DNA of 64,000 nt from positions 248,001 to 312,000 of the forward strand of contig JADJNC010000003.1 of assembly GCA_016709335.1 (NCBI GenBank), read 5' to 3'. Below are positions 9,561 to 20,918 of the stretch, one piece after another (within the stretch, counting starts at the first letter, position 1; each line of letters begins with the position of its first letter). This stretch comes from Candidatus Propionivibrio dominans. GTDB lineage: Bacteria; Pseudomonadota; Gammaproteobacteria; Burkholderiales; Rhodocyclaceae. A model generated the notes under the pieces. The model was not told the DNA's origin. It made no database searches and saw nothing but the letters and a program-made list of their open reading frames with translations. A program made the position numbers and the translations under genes.

Positions 9561-10976
9561 CATTGGGATTTCGCACCTTGGTTTTTACCTGCATCAGGGT
9601 ACAGCAGGCTGCTGTCGAGTACGCCGACGGCCTTGGCCAGCGAAGCGCGCGAGACATACCAGTCGAGCAGCGCCTGGATGCGTTGCAGACGGGCGGACGC
9701 CAGCGCGCTCTGGGCATTGAGTACATCGAGAATGCTGCCGACGCCGGCCTTGTAGCGGCCAAGCGCAACGCGTTCCGATTGTTCGGCGCTGGCCAGCAGA
9801 TCGATGGTCGTCCTGATCGTCTGGGTGGCGGTGATCAGGCTCTGATAGGCATTCCAGACATCGAGTGCAACCTGCAGGCTGAGGTTGTCGCGCTGTGCTT
9901 CGCTCACTTCGGCATTGGCCTGTGCCGAGCGCACCTGGTAGGTGGTCGAAAAGCCGGAAAAAAGAGGCAGCGTCAGGGTCAGTCCGATCGAACTGCTGTT
10001 GCTGGTGATGTTGCCGGTATCCAGCCAGCTCGGGCCGGCGCCCACTGAAAGCGTTGGCAGGCCGGCGGCGAGGGTGTAATCGATGTTCGCTTGCGCGGCT
10101 TTGACGCGCGCTTCGGCGGCCATCAGGTCGGGGCGGCGCTGACGCGCTTCGACGATCAGCGCGTCGATGTCGCGTTCAAACGAAGCCTCCGGATTGATTG
10201 CGGGGAATATCGACGAGCTTCAGCGGCTGACTGGCGTCCAGCCCCATGACATTGGCCAGCGTGCCGAACGCGATCTTGAGCACACCTTCGCTCCTGATAC
10301 GGTTGAGCGTGGCTTGCGACCAGGCCGTCTGCGCCAGCAGCCGGTCGGCCGGTGTGCCGCTGCCGACCCTGTAGCGCACTTCGGCGGCGGACAAGCTTTC
10401 GCGACTGGCTTTTTCAGATTCCAGCGCAGCGATCACCGCGGCACGCGCGGCCTGGGCGTTGTAGTAGGACTGGAGTGCGCTGAGGAAGACGTTTTGTACG
10501 GTCGAATCGAGAGTCGAAGTCGCCGCACTGAGAAACTGGCGGGCGATTTCAAGGTTTGCCGAGCGCGCGCCAAAGTCGTAAATCAGCCAGGAGAGGGTCA
10601 GCGAGGCACTGCGCTGATTGGCGTTCTGCGAATCGATGCGATACCGGTCTGCATTGACCCTGCCGTCAAGGCTGGGCAGGTAATCGGATTGTGCGACACC
10701 GACCTGTGCCGCCTGCGCGCGGGCATTGGCCCACGCCTCGCGGGTTTTCGGGTTCTGGCACAGCGCCAGGTCGACGACTTCGATCACGCCGTAACTTGCT
10801 CCAGCCGGCAGCGGCTTGCACGGCACAAAGCGGCCGTCAGCCGATGGGTAGAGCAGGGGGCGCGGCGGCGTGATCGCCTGGGTGTCGAATGGGTCAAGCA
10901 GGCCAAAGGCCCTCACATCAGGCGCCAGCGTGCTGGCGAGAAGGACTGCAATCAGTAATGGGAAACGCGCATGCAT
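9560..10976 (-). pseudogene. TolC-like outer-membrane efflux protein, frameshifted
   Basis: Two frames together form one outer membrane factor. The N-terminal part (10976 to about 10176) has a signal peptide starting MHARFPLLIAVLLAST and the first OEP repeat; the C-terminal part (to 9560) has the second repeat. They join if one base is removed from the G run at 10202-10205: the joined sequence then reads ...DIPAINPEASFERDIDALIVEARQ, typical TolC linker. The break may be a sequencing or assembly error. The gene precedes the MacA- and MacB-type genes on the same strand and would provide their channel. The total of about 470 residues is normal. Confidence 0.8.
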
Positions 10977-11105
10977 TGGCTTGTTGAATCGGATCGGCGC
11001 TGGGCTCAGGTTTTCCGCTAGTATAGCGGCCTTCATTCTTTCCCACGTGATGCCAGCGTGACAAGCTGTGAGCAAATGTTAGCGGCGGCGCCTGCGCGAT
11101 GCAGG

Positions 11106-11142
11106 ATACCAGGCAGATTCCAGGAAGATACCAGGCAGATTC
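11106..11142 (+). repeat. Short tandem repeat before yaeQ
   Basis: ATACCAGGCAGATTC occurs at 11106-11120 and again at 11128-11142 (period 22 bp), ending 2 bp before the YaeQ start codon. It therefore replaces the region where a ribosome binding site would be expected; the intervening CCAGGAAG gives a possible but distant site. Confidence 0.6.
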
Positions 11143-11144
11143 TC

Positions 11145-11690
11145 ATGGCACTCAAGGCAACAATATTCAAGGTCGATCTGGCGCTCGCCGATCTCGATCG
11201 CAACGTTTACGAGAACTTTTCATTGACGCTCGCCCGGCATCCTTCCGAAAACGACACTCGCATGATGGTTCGTCTGCTCGCCTTCATGCGTTATGCGGAG
11301 CATTCGCTGGACTTCGGCAGAGGGCTGTCGAGCGACGAAGAGCCCGACCTCTGGCGCAAGGATCTGACCGGGGCGATCGATCTGTGGATCCAGGTCGGTC
11401 AGCCCGACGAGCGCTGGTTGCGCAAGGCTTCGGGCCGGTCCGGGCGGGTGGTGGTGTTTTCCTACGGTGGCCGGGTGGCGGAAATGTGGTGGGAGCAGAA
11501 TCGCGCGACGCTTGAAAAGCTGCCGAATCTGACGGTATTCAGGCTGTCAGCGGAAAGCACGCAGGCGCTGGCGGCCTTGGCCAGCCGCAACATGAGCCTG
11601 CAGTGCATGATCCAGGACGGCGAGATGCTGATTACGGGAGAGGGGGAGCCGGTTCGTATCGAGCCGGCGCTTGTCTTCGGCAGTCCCTGA
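11145..11690 (+). CDS. yaeQ: YaeQ family protein
   Basis: 181 residues from ATG 11145, where the family-typical MALKATIFKVDLALADLDR begins; the open frame extends further upstream but only through a short tandem repeat. YaeQ proteins have a PD-(D/E)XK nuclease-like fold and an unsettled cellular role (once proposed as an RfaH suppressor). Conserved stretches include HPSENDTRMMVRLLAFMRYA and DLWIQVGQPDERWLRKASGR. It is divergent from the TolC-like gene and convergent with the DUF3617 gene. Confidence 0.88.
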   Translation: MALKATIFKVDLALADLDRNVYENFSLTLARHPSENDTRMMVRLLAFMRYAEHSLDFGRGLSSDEEPDLWRKDLTGAIDLWIQVGQPDERWLRKASGRSGRVVVFSYGGRVAEMWWEQNRATLEKLPNLTVFRLSAESTQALAALASRNMSLQCMIQDGEMLITGEGEPVRIEPALVFGSP

Positions 11691-11708
11691 ATAATCCCTC
11701 TAACGGGT

Positions 11709-12245
11709 TTATCGTTGTTGTTGCTGATGCTGCTTCATCATCTCGTTGATGTTCACACCACCCATGTTCGGCATGATGACATCGCCGGGCTTCTGGCCGG
11801 GCTTGCACGGACCGAGCCAGCGCGCGTCCAGTGCCATGTTCGATTCGCTCATGCCGTGCATGGGCGGGCTGAATTGCGTCTTCATTGTCCCCTTGTAACT
11901 GGAATCGAACGCGCCTTCAAAGACGCTGTCTGTGGTTGCCGTCGAACCTTCCATCTTGCATACGGAATGAATGATCACTTTGCTGCCTGAGGTTTTGACA
12001 TCCATGACGCTGCAATCCTGCTTGCTGTCCTTGGCTTTCTGTTGCATGAGGTTGTCGGTGTTCTGGTCGATGCATTGTTGCATCGGGCCCATGCCAGGAG
12101 AACCGTTGTGGCGCATGTTGATTTCCCACAGCCCGGATTTGCGCTTGGGCATGTCGCCGGCCAGTGCCGCCCCCGTCAGGCTGGCGCCAGCGAGAGCGTA
12201 AACGATCAGGGAGAACGTGCTGCGGATGGGGTGACGGATTTTCAT
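11709..12245 (-). CDS. DUF3617 family exported protein
   Basis: 178 residues from ATG 12245, preceded by a good GGAG about 6 nt upstream; the longer frame lacks one. A signal peptide ends near LTGAALAGD. The core (GLWEINMRH, C-I-D and later C positions, a KPGD tail) fits DUF3617, a family of small periplasmic proteins of unknown function common in Betaproteobacteria. The C-terminus is Met/Gln-rich (NEMMKQHQQQQR). A single-gene unit next to an AsmA-like gene on the same strand. Confidence 0.75.
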   Translation of the reverse strand: MKIRHPIRSTFSLIVYALAGASLTGAALAGDMPKRKSGLWEINMRHNGSPGMGPMQQCIDQNTDNLMQQKAKDSKQDCSVMDVKTSGSKVIIHSVCKMEGSTATTDSVFEGAFDSSYKGTMKTQFSPPMHGMSESNMALDARWLGPCKPGQKPGDVIMPNMGGVNINEMMKQHQQQQR

Positions 12246-12302
12246 GGTTGCTCCTTGGGTAAAGATTGCAGAAAGGTACGAGCGGAATATTAAACCCAAA
12301 CT

Positions 12303-13448
12303 TCATTTCCCGAGCAGTTTGCCGAGCGAATTACCAATACCTCTTGCTGCGCCGCTGCCAACGCTCCCCACGCCTTTGGCCAGGCCTTCAATACTGACGC
12401 CGAGCGTTTCCGCTATCGACGTGCCAATGCGCGTCGTCAGGTTTTCGTTGAGCGAGAAGCGGGGGTCGTTGATATTCCCTTCGAGAACAAATTTGACCGA
12501 GATCTGACCCTTGCGGTTTTTCATCATCGAGATGGCTGCGCTACGCGGCATGCCCATGATCGTGCCGGAGGTCGTCGAAGACGCCAGCTCCATATCGCTG
12601 AGGGTCAGCGTACCAGGCGCGTAAAGCACCCCTTTCCGGATTGAGGACTTGAGATCGAGATCGAGTGATCCTTTTTTCACACCGCTCTCGGAGGCTTTGA
12701 TCAGGTAAGGTTGCAACGCGACCAGATCAACCCCGCGCAGGCGAGTTGATATCTCCGACTCCCTGGTTGCCAGCTCGATGTTGCCAGCGATGTCGATTTT
12801 CCCATCCTGCCGGATGCCCTTGAGAAGGCCGTCAAGCTTGATCTGACTTTGGCCTTTAAGGTCGGGAAGCTCAAGTTTGCCGACACTGGCGTTGATTTTT
12901 TCGAGGCGCAACTTGAAGGGGGATTGCCGGATTGTGGCGTCAAAGAACTCGATCGTGCCATCGATCAGTTCGACCTTGCCTATGCTGATTGACGGTGTGT
13001 TGCTGGCCGCCTTCCTGCTTGTAATGCCAGTACCACCGGCGGGAGCCTGGTTTTCAAACAGGCTGGGCAGAACGCTGATGCGCCCTTCCTTGGTTCGCAA
13101 CATCGAAATGTAGGCACCTTCAATACGGACGGTATGCAACACCACCCGGGCAGTGAGCAGATCGCGGATGGCGGGAACAATGAGTATGCGTTCAGCGCGC
13201 AACTCGTCTTCGGCGGGCCAGATGTGTTGTCTGTTAGCACTCTGTGCTGCACGAATGCGAATGCCGATGATTTCTACACCAGTCAGGCTGACGCGGATCG
13301 ACTTGACTTCCCCGTGCGGACCGAGCGCTTTTTCTACCTGCCCCTTGAGGGCATGGATTGCGAACTGGAATGCGGCCAGGCCGGCAATCAGCAAGAAAAT
13401 GAAGGTGCTACCAATGATCAGTGTCCAGCGTCTGGCCCGTGTACTCAT
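12303..13448 (-). CDS. AsmA-like / DUF748 membrane-anchored protein
   Basis: 381 residues: an N-terminal membrane helix (about 10-28) followed by a long periplasmic beta-rich region with repeating patterns such as VELIDGTIEFFDATI and the terminal NLTTRIGTSIAETLGVSI segment followed by a Gly/Ser-rich end. This is the layout of DUF748/AsmA-type proteins, which resemble bridge-like lipid transfer proteins of the envelope. It is shorter than classical AsmA. The gene ends about 58 bp before the DUF3617 start and could be co-transcribed with it. Confidence 0.7.
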   Translation of the reverse strand: MSTRARRWTLIIGSTFIFLLIAGLAAFQFAIHALKGQVEKALGPHGEVKSIRVSLTGVEIIGIRIRAAQSANRQHIWPAEDELRAERILIVPAIRDLLTARVVLHTVRIEGAYISMLRTKEGRISVLPSLFENQAPAGGTGITSRKAASNTPSISIGKVELIDGTIEFFDATIRQSPFKLRLEKINASVGKLELPDLKGQSQIKLDGLLKGIRQDGKIDIAGNIELATRESEISTRLRGVDLVALQPYLIKASESGVKKGSLDLDLKSSIRKGVLYAPGTLTLSDMELASSTTSGTIMGMPRSAAISMMKNRKGQISVKFVLEGNINDPRFSLNENLTTRIGTSIAETLGVSIEGLAKGVGSVGSGAARGIGNSLGKLLGK

Positions 13449-13627
13449 GATCGACCTTCAAGAAAAAGGGAAGAGTAGTCGTTGTGCGAACCTGATTTGC
13501 AGAATTCTATGCTTTCCAGACATCGGTTGACAGCGTGGCGTTTGAGTCACTCCTTCAGCAAACACGACGATAATGCTCTATTATGTTCCTGTCGGGTCTG
13601 GCCATTGTGGAGCAGGAGGTATCGGTC

Positions 13628-13897
13628 ATGGAAGTTTCTTCAGTTTCTTCAAGTGTTAACACCTTGATCGCCGCGAGTGCGCAGGCTCAGGTTCGTGCGC
13701 CTCAGCCGGAGCCGGATCAGCAGGCGCAGCAATCGCAGCAATCGCGACCGGCGCAAAGCACCGAACAGGCGCAGAGCAGTCAGTCCGGTGATGTGCGCGA
13801 GGCGGCGGATCGTGCTCGTGCCGAGGCCGAAAGAAGCCGGCCTTCAGTCAATAGCAACGGGCAGACGGTGGGAACGCGGGTCAATACGACGGCCTGA
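13628..13897 (+). CDS. Small Gln/Ala-rich protein of unknown function
   Basis: 89 residues from ATG 13628, with AGGAGG about 8 nt upstream. The protein is low-complexity: a Ser-rich start (MEVSSVSSSVN), a Gln/Pro/Ser-rich centre, a charged Ala/Arg/Glu helix and a short tail, NGQTVGTRVNTTA. The tail resembles endings of small proteins in related bacteria, but I cannot assign a family. No signal peptide or membrane helix is evident. A cytoplasmic or motility-associated role would be a guess. Confidence 0.6.
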   Translation: MEVSSVSSSVNTLIAASAQAQVRAPQPEPDQQAQQSQQSRPAQSTEQAQSSQSGDVREAADRARAEAERSRPSVNSNGQTVGTRVNTTA

Positions 13898-13903
13898 GTC
13901 GCG

Positions 13904-14224
13904 TTATCCGGCCATTCGTGCCTGTGACCACGCCATGCCGCCAATGACGGCGGCAATTGAGGCAATGACCAGCAGGGCGCGAATCGTCGCATAAGTTTTG
14001 GGGTTCACGCCACGGTCAGCCAGCGCATAGAGGTGTAGCGCGCCCCACGCCGCGGCAAGTCCGGTCAGCAGCGGAACGCCGATGAGCTGCAGTTCAATCC
14101 GCTCCAGTGCCAGCATCCGACCTTCGCGCCAGGGCACGGCGACGAACACGCCAAGCATCCAGAACAAGCCGCAACTGCCTGCGGCGCACAGGGTGGCGAC
14201 GATACGGGTAATCCAGTTTTCCAC
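13904..14224 (-). CDS. Small membrane protein, three predicted helices
   Basis: 106 residues with three hydrophobic segments (about 8-30, 45-68, 82-103). The loop contains YALADRGVNPKTYATIR. No domain recognised. It lies about 25 bp downstream of a methyltransferase gene on the same strand, so the two may be co-transcribed; there is no functional hint beyond that. Confidence 0.6.
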   Translation of the reverse strand: MENWITRIVATLCAAGSCGLFWMLGVFVAVPWREGRMLALERIELQLIGVPLLTGLAAAWGALHLYALADRGVNPKTYATIRALLVIASIAAVIGGMAWSQARMAG

Positions 14225-14250
14225 AGGCTTTCCTTGACTCTGAGTGGCGT

Positions 14251-15096
14251 TCAGCCGATTTTTTCGGAGACGATGAATCGATCGCGCAATTCATCGAGAT
14301 TCAGTTCGTGCAAAATCTGCTCAAGCCGGTTTTCGGCGTTTGCGCGCACCTGGCCGGTCTGTCTGGCGATGATCAACTCGTTTTTCATTGAATGCTCCCA
14401 GCCGACCAGTTCGGTCACCGTCACCTGGTAGCCGTGCGCTTCAAGCTGCAGGCAGCGCAGCGCGTTGGTAAGCTGGCTGCCGAATTCGCGGGTATGCAGC
14501 GGGTGGCGCCAGAGTTCCGACAGGGGTGTTTTCGAAAAGGAGGCATTCTTGTTCCGGCGCAGTACGGCGGCCACTTCGGCCTGGCAACAGGGAACCAGCA
14601 CGAGGAACCTGGCCTGCTTGTGCAGGGCAAATCGGATGGCGTCATCGGTGGCCGTATCGCAGGCGTGCAGCGCGGCAACGATGTCGATGCGCGCGGGCAG
14701 GGCGGGTGAATGGATTGATTCGTCGACCGTGAGATTGAGGAAGCTCATGCGCTGGAAGTGCAGCCGCTGCGCTAGCGCGCAGGACTTATCAACCAGTTCC
14801 GATCGCGTCTCGATGCCAAAAATATGGCCGCCGGTTCTGGTTTTGAAGAACAGGTCGTAGAGGATGAAGCCGAGGTAAGACTTGCCGGCGCCGTGGTCGG
14901 CCAGCGTCATGTGGGGGTTATCGACCAGCAGTTCGGCGAGCAGGGGCTCTATGAAGTTGTACAGGTGATAAACCTGCTTCAGCTTGCGCCGACTGTCCTG
15001 GTTGAGTTTTCCGTCGCCGGTCAGGATGTGCAGTTCCTTGAGCAGTTCGACGGACTGCCCGGGCTTGATTTCAGCGATAAGCGGCACAGGTTTCAT
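14251..15096 (-). CDS. Class I SAM-dependent methyltransferase
   Basis: 281 residues. The glycine-rich SAM motif appears as ADHGAGKSYLGF (around residues 66-77) and the acidic residue ending strand 2 as IFGIETR. A HACDTATDDAI motif and VPCCQ follow, resembling the Methyltransf_32 group (related to proteins annotated as RNA or general small-molecule methyltransferases). The substrate is unknown. Divergent from the RbgA/YlqF GTPase gene with about 95 bp between them. Confidence 0.75.
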   Translation of the reverse strand: MKPVPLIAEIKPGQSVELLKELHILTGDGKLNQDSRRKLKQVYHLYNFIEPLLAELLVDNPHMTLADHGAGKSYLGFILYDLFFKTRTGGHIFGIETRSELVDKSCALAQRLHFQRMSFLNLTVDESIHSPALPARIDIVAALHACDTATDDAIRFALHKQARFLVLVPCCQAEVAAVLRRNKNASFSKTPLSELWRHPLHTREFGSQLTNALRCLQLEAHGYQVTVTELVGWEHSMKNELIIARQTGQVRANAENRLEQILHELNLDELRDRFIVSEKIG

Positions 15097-15190
15097 GCGA
15101 GTTGGCGGGAAACACCCATTTTAGACGCATTAGGGTAGGGCGGTCGAACAAATGGGATAATGGCGACCTTTTCAGAGATGCTGATTATTC

Positions 15191-16072
15191 ATGGCTATTC
15201 AGTGGTATCCCGGTCACATGACTTCGGCGCGCAAAAAGGCGGCCGAGACGATGGCCTCAATCGATGTGGTGATCGAGGTGCTGGATGCCCGTCTGCCCGA
15301 GGCCAGCACCAACCCGCTGGTGCGCGAACTGCGCCTGCACCGCCAGCGCCCGTGTCTGAAGGTGCTGAACAAGGCCGACCTGGCCGATCCTGAAGCCACC
15401 CGGGCCTGGATTGATTACTACAAACAGCAGGATGGCGTCCAGGCGGTGGCGCTATCGAGCAAGAACCAGGGCGAAGTGGCGCGCATTCCAGGCTACTGTC
15501 AGCGACTGGCACCGCATCGCAGTGACAACACCAAGCCCTTGCGCATGATGATCATGGGGATTCCCAATGTCGGCAAATCGACCCTGATGAATGCGCTGGT
15601 CAAGCGCAAGATCGCCAAGGTCGGCGATGAGCCGGCCGTGACCAAGGCGCAGCAGATGCATCAGATCAGCGCCCGTCATTCGATCACCGATACGCCGGGT
15701 CTGATGTGGCCAAAAATCGAATATCCGAGCGATGGGCTGATGCTCGCCGCGAGTCACGCCGTTGGCCGTAACGCTATTATCGACGAGGAGGTGGCCGTTT
15801 TCCTGGCCGATCTGTTGCTGGCTCGTTACCCGGCATTTCTTGCGGCGCGTTATGGTTTCCCGGTTGAGGGGATCGATGGCGTGACGCTCGTGCAAAGGAT
15901 CGCCCGGCGACGTGCCTTGCTCATGCGCGGCGGCGAACCCGATATCGAGAAAGCATCGAGCGTACTTTTGCAGGATTACCGCGATGGAAGGCTTGGCCGG
16001 ATCACATTGGAAACGCCGGAGTCGCGCCGGGTGATGCTTGCTACTAAAACGCGGGAATCCGCCGGGGAATGA
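15191..16072 (+). CDS. Ribosome biogenesis GTPase YlqF/RbgA family
   Basis: 293 residues with circularly permuted G motifs: G4 (LNKADL, near residue 60) comes before G1 (GIPNVGKST, near 125) and G3 (DTPGLMWPK). The N-terminus IQWYPGHMTSARKKAAE is the hallmark of the YlqF/RbgA group, which in Bacillus assists late assembly of the large ribosomal subunit. The proteobacterial homologue probably has a similar role. Monocistronic, convergent with the zinc-ribbon gene. Confidence 0.9.
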   Translation: MAIQWYPGHMTSARKKAAETMASIDVVIEVLDARLPEASTNPLVRELRLHRQRPCLKVLNKADLADPEATRAWIDYYKQQDGVQAVALSSKNQGEVARIPGYCQRLAPHRSDNTKPLRMMIMGIPNVGKSTLMNALVKRKIAKVGDEPAVTKAQQMHQISARHSITDTPGLMWPKIEYPSDGLMLAASHAVGRNAIIDEEVAVFLADLLLARYPAFLAARYGFPVEGIDGVTLVQRIARRRALLMRGGEPDIEKASSVLLQDYRDGRLGRITLETPESRRVMLATKTRESAGE

Positions 16073-16076
16073 ACGC

Positions 16077-16334
16077 TCACGGACGGGGGACCGGTGACTG
16101 ATCGGGTTGAGGCTTGAAGATATACTGCTTGACCATGGGAATTACGGTGTGCACGACGTACAAACCACCAAAGCCGAGTACTCCGAGCCAGAAGATCAAC
16201 TGAATGACAAACACTATGGCATTGCGCTGCTGCCGGCTCAACTTTTTGCCTGGATCGGTGGCGCCACAACCCGGGCAGGCGAGTGCCGAAGTATCAACCT
16301 GATGACCACAAGCGCGGCAGGGTACGAGCGACAT
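16077..16334 (-). CDS. Small zinc-ribbon membrane protein
   Basis: 85 residues. An N-terminal zinc ribbon (C-R-A-C-G-H ... C-P-G-C-G, two CxxC knuckles) is followed by one strong membrane helix (FVIQLIFWLGVLGFGGLYVV) and a Pro-rich tail. Widespread small proteins of this type have no assigned function. The gene ends 5 bp from the end of the convergent YlqF gene. Confidence 0.75.
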   Translation of the reverse strand: MSLVPCRACGHQVDTSALACPGCGATDPGKKLSRQQRNAIVFVIQLIFWLGVLGFGGLYVVHTVIPMVKQYIFKPQPDQSPVPRP

Positions 16335-16457
16335 TACACTTTCCTTATCCCGATGACTTCGGAATTATAATCTTTTGGTTCGCGATCATGCTAGCCGCGC
16401 AGGGTCTGCAAGCGACAGAATTCGAACCACTGGCCTGCGGGCCGGAAAGAACAAGCC

Positions 16458-16661
16458 ATGGAAGACCGACTGACCGAGCTGGAAATCAAGACGAGCCTGA
16501 CCGAAGATCTGCTTGAGGAACTGAATCGCACGGTGTATCGGCAACAACAGCAGCTCGATTTGTTGCAGGAACAGTTACGGGTTCTCTACGGGCAGATGCA
16601 AGCCCATGCCGAACCTGCCGAGCCACGAAATTTGCGGGAAGAAATCCCGCCGCATTATTGA
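16458..16661 (+). CDS. slyX: SlyX family protein
   Basis: 67 residues starting MEDRLTELEIKTSLTEDLLEELN, then a Gln-rich coiled coil and a terminal motif PPHY. This start, length and ending match SlyX, a small coiled-coil protein of unknown function. It precedes the convergent rlhA-like gene by 10 bp. Confidence 0.85.
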   Translation: MEDRLTELEIKTSLTEDLLEELNRTVYRQQQQLDLLQEQLRVLYGQMQAHAEPAEPRNLREEIPPHY

Positions 16662-16670
16662 CGGGCGGCG

Positions 16671-18593
16671 CTACCGGATCGCCAGTTGAATGGTCCGGTT
16701 TTTCTTCAGTTTGCCGATGACGTGCATTTCACAGGGCTTGCAGTCAAAGCGCAGGGTCAGCTTCTCATTGCCGTTGGTCAGGACCATCGGGTCGGGGCGG
16801 ATGCCCTTGACCTGTTTGGGGCAGAGCCTGAAGCTGTAACGCAAACAATGCTTGGTGATCATCAGTGAAACCTCACCCTTTTCGGTGTGGCACTCGTAGG
16901 CCGGTTCGATCACGCTGACTCCGTGTTTCTCGTAGAAGGCACGTGCTTTCTCGTTGAAAACATTGCCCAGATAGCTGAGTGCGGCTTCCGGGTAGATGGC
17001 GGGAGGCTCAAGCGGGGCGCGGCGCGAAGGGCGTTGATAGGCGGCCATGCGGGCGGCATCGAGTGCTTCAAGCGTCGAGCGGCGTAGCGCATTGAGCGCG
17101 GATGCCGGAACGAACCATGCGGTGTCGATGGCCAGATCGATGGCTTCGACGCTGTAAATGGTTGTGCCGAGTTTGCCCAGATTCTCGCGCAGGGTGCTGA
17201 GCGCCCGCTCGGCATTCTGTGCGGGCTCCTTTGCGTGAGGCAGATGGCCAACGGCGCTGACCCCTTCATCGTCCTTCATGTGCAGGGCAAAGCCGTCCGG
17301 CGTTTCCACAAAACGCATTGATACCGGGATACGCCGCTCGGCCGACTTTTTCGCCAGTTGGCGCTCGAATTCCTGATCGTGATTGCGGTGGATAGTTGTG
17401 CCCACCCGCAGATCTTCTGGCAGCCTGCCATTGCTGAGTGTCGGGAAGAGGCGGTGGCCAGTGCCTGCCGCTTCGGCACGGTTGATACGCAGGCCAACGA
17501 GTTCCTGATCGGTATTGAAGTAGGTCACTCCATCGCCGTTGTGCAAGGGCGCATCACTGCTGACATCAAAACTGTCGCCTCCGATCCGGGTTACTTTGCC
17601 AATGGGCTCACCGACGAACTTTGGTGAGGCAAAGGCGCCAATATCGGCCTGGCGGTCATTCAGAAAGTAGTCGGTCGAGCCACGGTTGAAGGATTTTTCG
17701 GGTTGCGGGGTAAAGAAGAACGTGCTGCGCCCGGAGGAACTGCGCCGGCAATCGGGCACATCCTCGATGATTGCGTCGAGTTGCTGGCGGTAATGCGCCG
17801 TGATGTTCTTGACGTAGGACAGATCCTTCAGCCGTCCTTCGATCTTGAACGAACTGATCCCGGCGTCGATCAGCGCCCGCAGGTTATCGCTCTGATTGTT
17901 GTCTTTCATTGACAGAAGGTGCTGGTCCTCGGCAATGATCCGGCCCTCCTGATCGGCCAGCGAGTAGGGCAGGCGGCAGGACTGCGAGCAATCGCCCCGG
18001 TTTGCACTGCGTCCGGTTTGGGCGTGGCTGATGTTGCACAGCCCGCTGTAGCTCACGCAGAGCGAACCGTGCACGAAAAACTCGAGGGTTGCCGAAGTCT
18101 GCCCGGCGATTTTTCGAATCTGTTCGAGCGAGAGCTCGCGCGCCAGAACGATCTGCGAAAAACCGACTTCTTCGAGAAAACGGGCTTTTTCGGGTGTCCG
18201 GATGTCGGTCTGCGTGCTGGCATGCAGTTGAATTGGCGGCAGATCGAGTTCGAGCAGACCCATATCCTGGACAATCAGCGCGTCCGCACCGGCGTCATAA
18301 AGCTGCCAGACCAGCCGCCTGGCTTCTTCCAGTTCTTCGTCGTCAAGGATGGTATTGAGAGCGACCAGAACCCGCGCGTTGAAGCGATGGGCGTGGCTGG
18401 CCAGCCGTCCGATGTCGGCCACCGGGTTGCCGGCGTTGGCTCGCGCGCCAAAGGCCGGGCCGCCGATATAAACGGCGTCGGCACCGTGGATGATGGCTTC
18501 GATGCCGAATTCGGCGTTTTTGGCCGGGGCCAGGAGCTCCAGAAGCTTGCGTTTGGGTCGCATGGGGGAAAAATCAATGGGCACGGCGCACAT
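16671..18593 (-). CDS. rlhA: U32 family 23S rRNA hydroxylase, RlhA-like
   Basis: 640 residues, matching the long U32 proteins of the RlhA (YdcP) type that hydroxylate C2501 of 23S rRNA. The opening LLELLAPAKNAEFGIEAIIHGADAVYIGG is diagnostic of U32. The cysteine signature is seen around SLCVSYSGLCNIS and NRGDCSQSCRLPYSL, with further cysteines near the C-terminus (FRLCPKQ, FDCKPCEMHV) likely involved in an Fe-S cluster. An internal ATG at 18563 (MRPKRKLLELL) is an equally plausible start; neither has a clear ribosome binding site. Confidence 0.85.
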   Translation of the reverse strand: MCAVPIDFSPMRPKRKLLELLAPAKNAEFGIEAIIHGADAVYIGGPAFGARANAGNPVADIGRLASHAHRFNARVLVALNTILDDEELEEARRLVWQLYDAGADALIVQDMGLLELDLPPIQLHASTQTDIRTPEKARFLEEVGFSQIVLARELSLEQIRKIAGQTSATLEFFVHGSLCVSYSGLCNISHAQTGRSANRGDCSQSCRLPYSLADQEGRIIAEDQHLLSMKDNNQSDNLRALIDAGISSFKIEGRLKDLSYVKNITAHYRQQLDAIIEDVPDCRRSSSGRSTFFFTPQPEKSFNRGSTDYFLNDRQADIGAFASPKFVGEPIGKVTRIGGDSFDVSSDAPLHNGDGVTYFNTDQELVGLRINRAEAAGTGHRLFPTLSNGRLPEDLRVGTTIHRNHDQEFERQLAKKSAERRIPVSMRFVETPDGFALHMKDDEGVSAVGHLPHAKEPAQNAERALSTLRENLGKLGTTIYSVEAIDLAIDTAWFVPASALNALRRSTLEALDAARMAAYQRPSRRAPLEPPAIYPEAALSYLGNVFNEKARAFYEKHGVSVIEPAYECHTEKGEVSLMITKHCLRYSFRLCPKQVKGIRPDPMVLTNGNEKLTLRFDCKPCEMHVIGKLKKNRTIQLAIR

Positions 18594-18726
18594 TGTAGTG
18601 CCAAGCCGGACTTCCTGTAAGCGCCGTCTGAGCCCGGAAATTATTAAAACTTTGTGTCAACCGGTTCTCAACGAGGGCGTTAATTCCCCCATGGGCGAAC
18701 ATACGCCACACTTAACGGAGACGAAA

Positions 18727-19011
18727 ATGGGTAGTCTGAGCAATGAATCCTTTGATCAATTCCTGGATTCGCTGAAACAAGCCGGTGTTGCGATCAGTAA
18801 TGAACTTGAGTTGCGCGAGCGTCTGGCCGAAGCACAACGCTGGCGCTTTGCCTTTGCCACGCTGGCTTCAAACGGTCGCCCGCTGGGTATCCGTTTTCAG
18901 GATCATAGCGCCGGCGTGAACGAAGCCGAGATCCACAGCGCATTTACCCGGTTCCAGTTTCCGGAGAGCATGGAAGTGGCTTTTTCCGCCAGCCTCCGGG
19001 CAGAACACTGA
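18727..19011 (+). CDS. Small conserved-looking hypothetical protein
   Basis: 94 residues from ATG 18727 with CGGAG about 7 nt upstream; the open frame runs further upstream but through antisense of rlhA. The sequence (SNESFDQFLDSLKQAGVAISNELELRERL...) is amphipathic and soluble with no recognised domain. It is followed by a strong intrinsic terminator, which supports a real transcript. Confidence 0.6.
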   Translation: MGSLSNESFDQFLDSLKQAGVAISNELELRERLAEAQRWRFAFATLASNGRPLGIRFQDHSAGVNEAEIHSAFTRFQFPESMEVAFSASLRAEH

Positions 19012-19106
19012 TCGGCGGTTTGTCGCGCAAGCGTTTGTCGCTCAGGAACGCGGCAAACCAGTAAGAGTCCACTTATTGTCGGCAAGCCGCCGGTTTCAGG
19101 TGGAAT

Positions 19107-19141
19107 AAAAGACCCGCAGAGTAACATCTGCGGGTCTTTTT
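19107..19141. terminator. Strong rho-independent terminator
   Basis: Perfect 13-bp stem AAAGACCCGCAGA / TCTGCGGGTCTTT (19108-19120 and 19127-19139) with a 6-nt loop and T or A tails on both sides, so it can act in both directions. It separates the small + gene from the convergent ettA. Confidence 0.92.
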
Positions 19142-19162
19142 CAATGGGTGAATTCCTAGACT

Positions 19163-20827
<1,665 letters not shown>

Positions 20828-20918
20828 GGCTGGAGTCTTGGAGTGGTGAAGTTTTAGGTTTTTGGTCAGGAAATCGGAACAGGCGAAAGGACTACTGAAC
20901 GGGGTTTGCGGAAATATC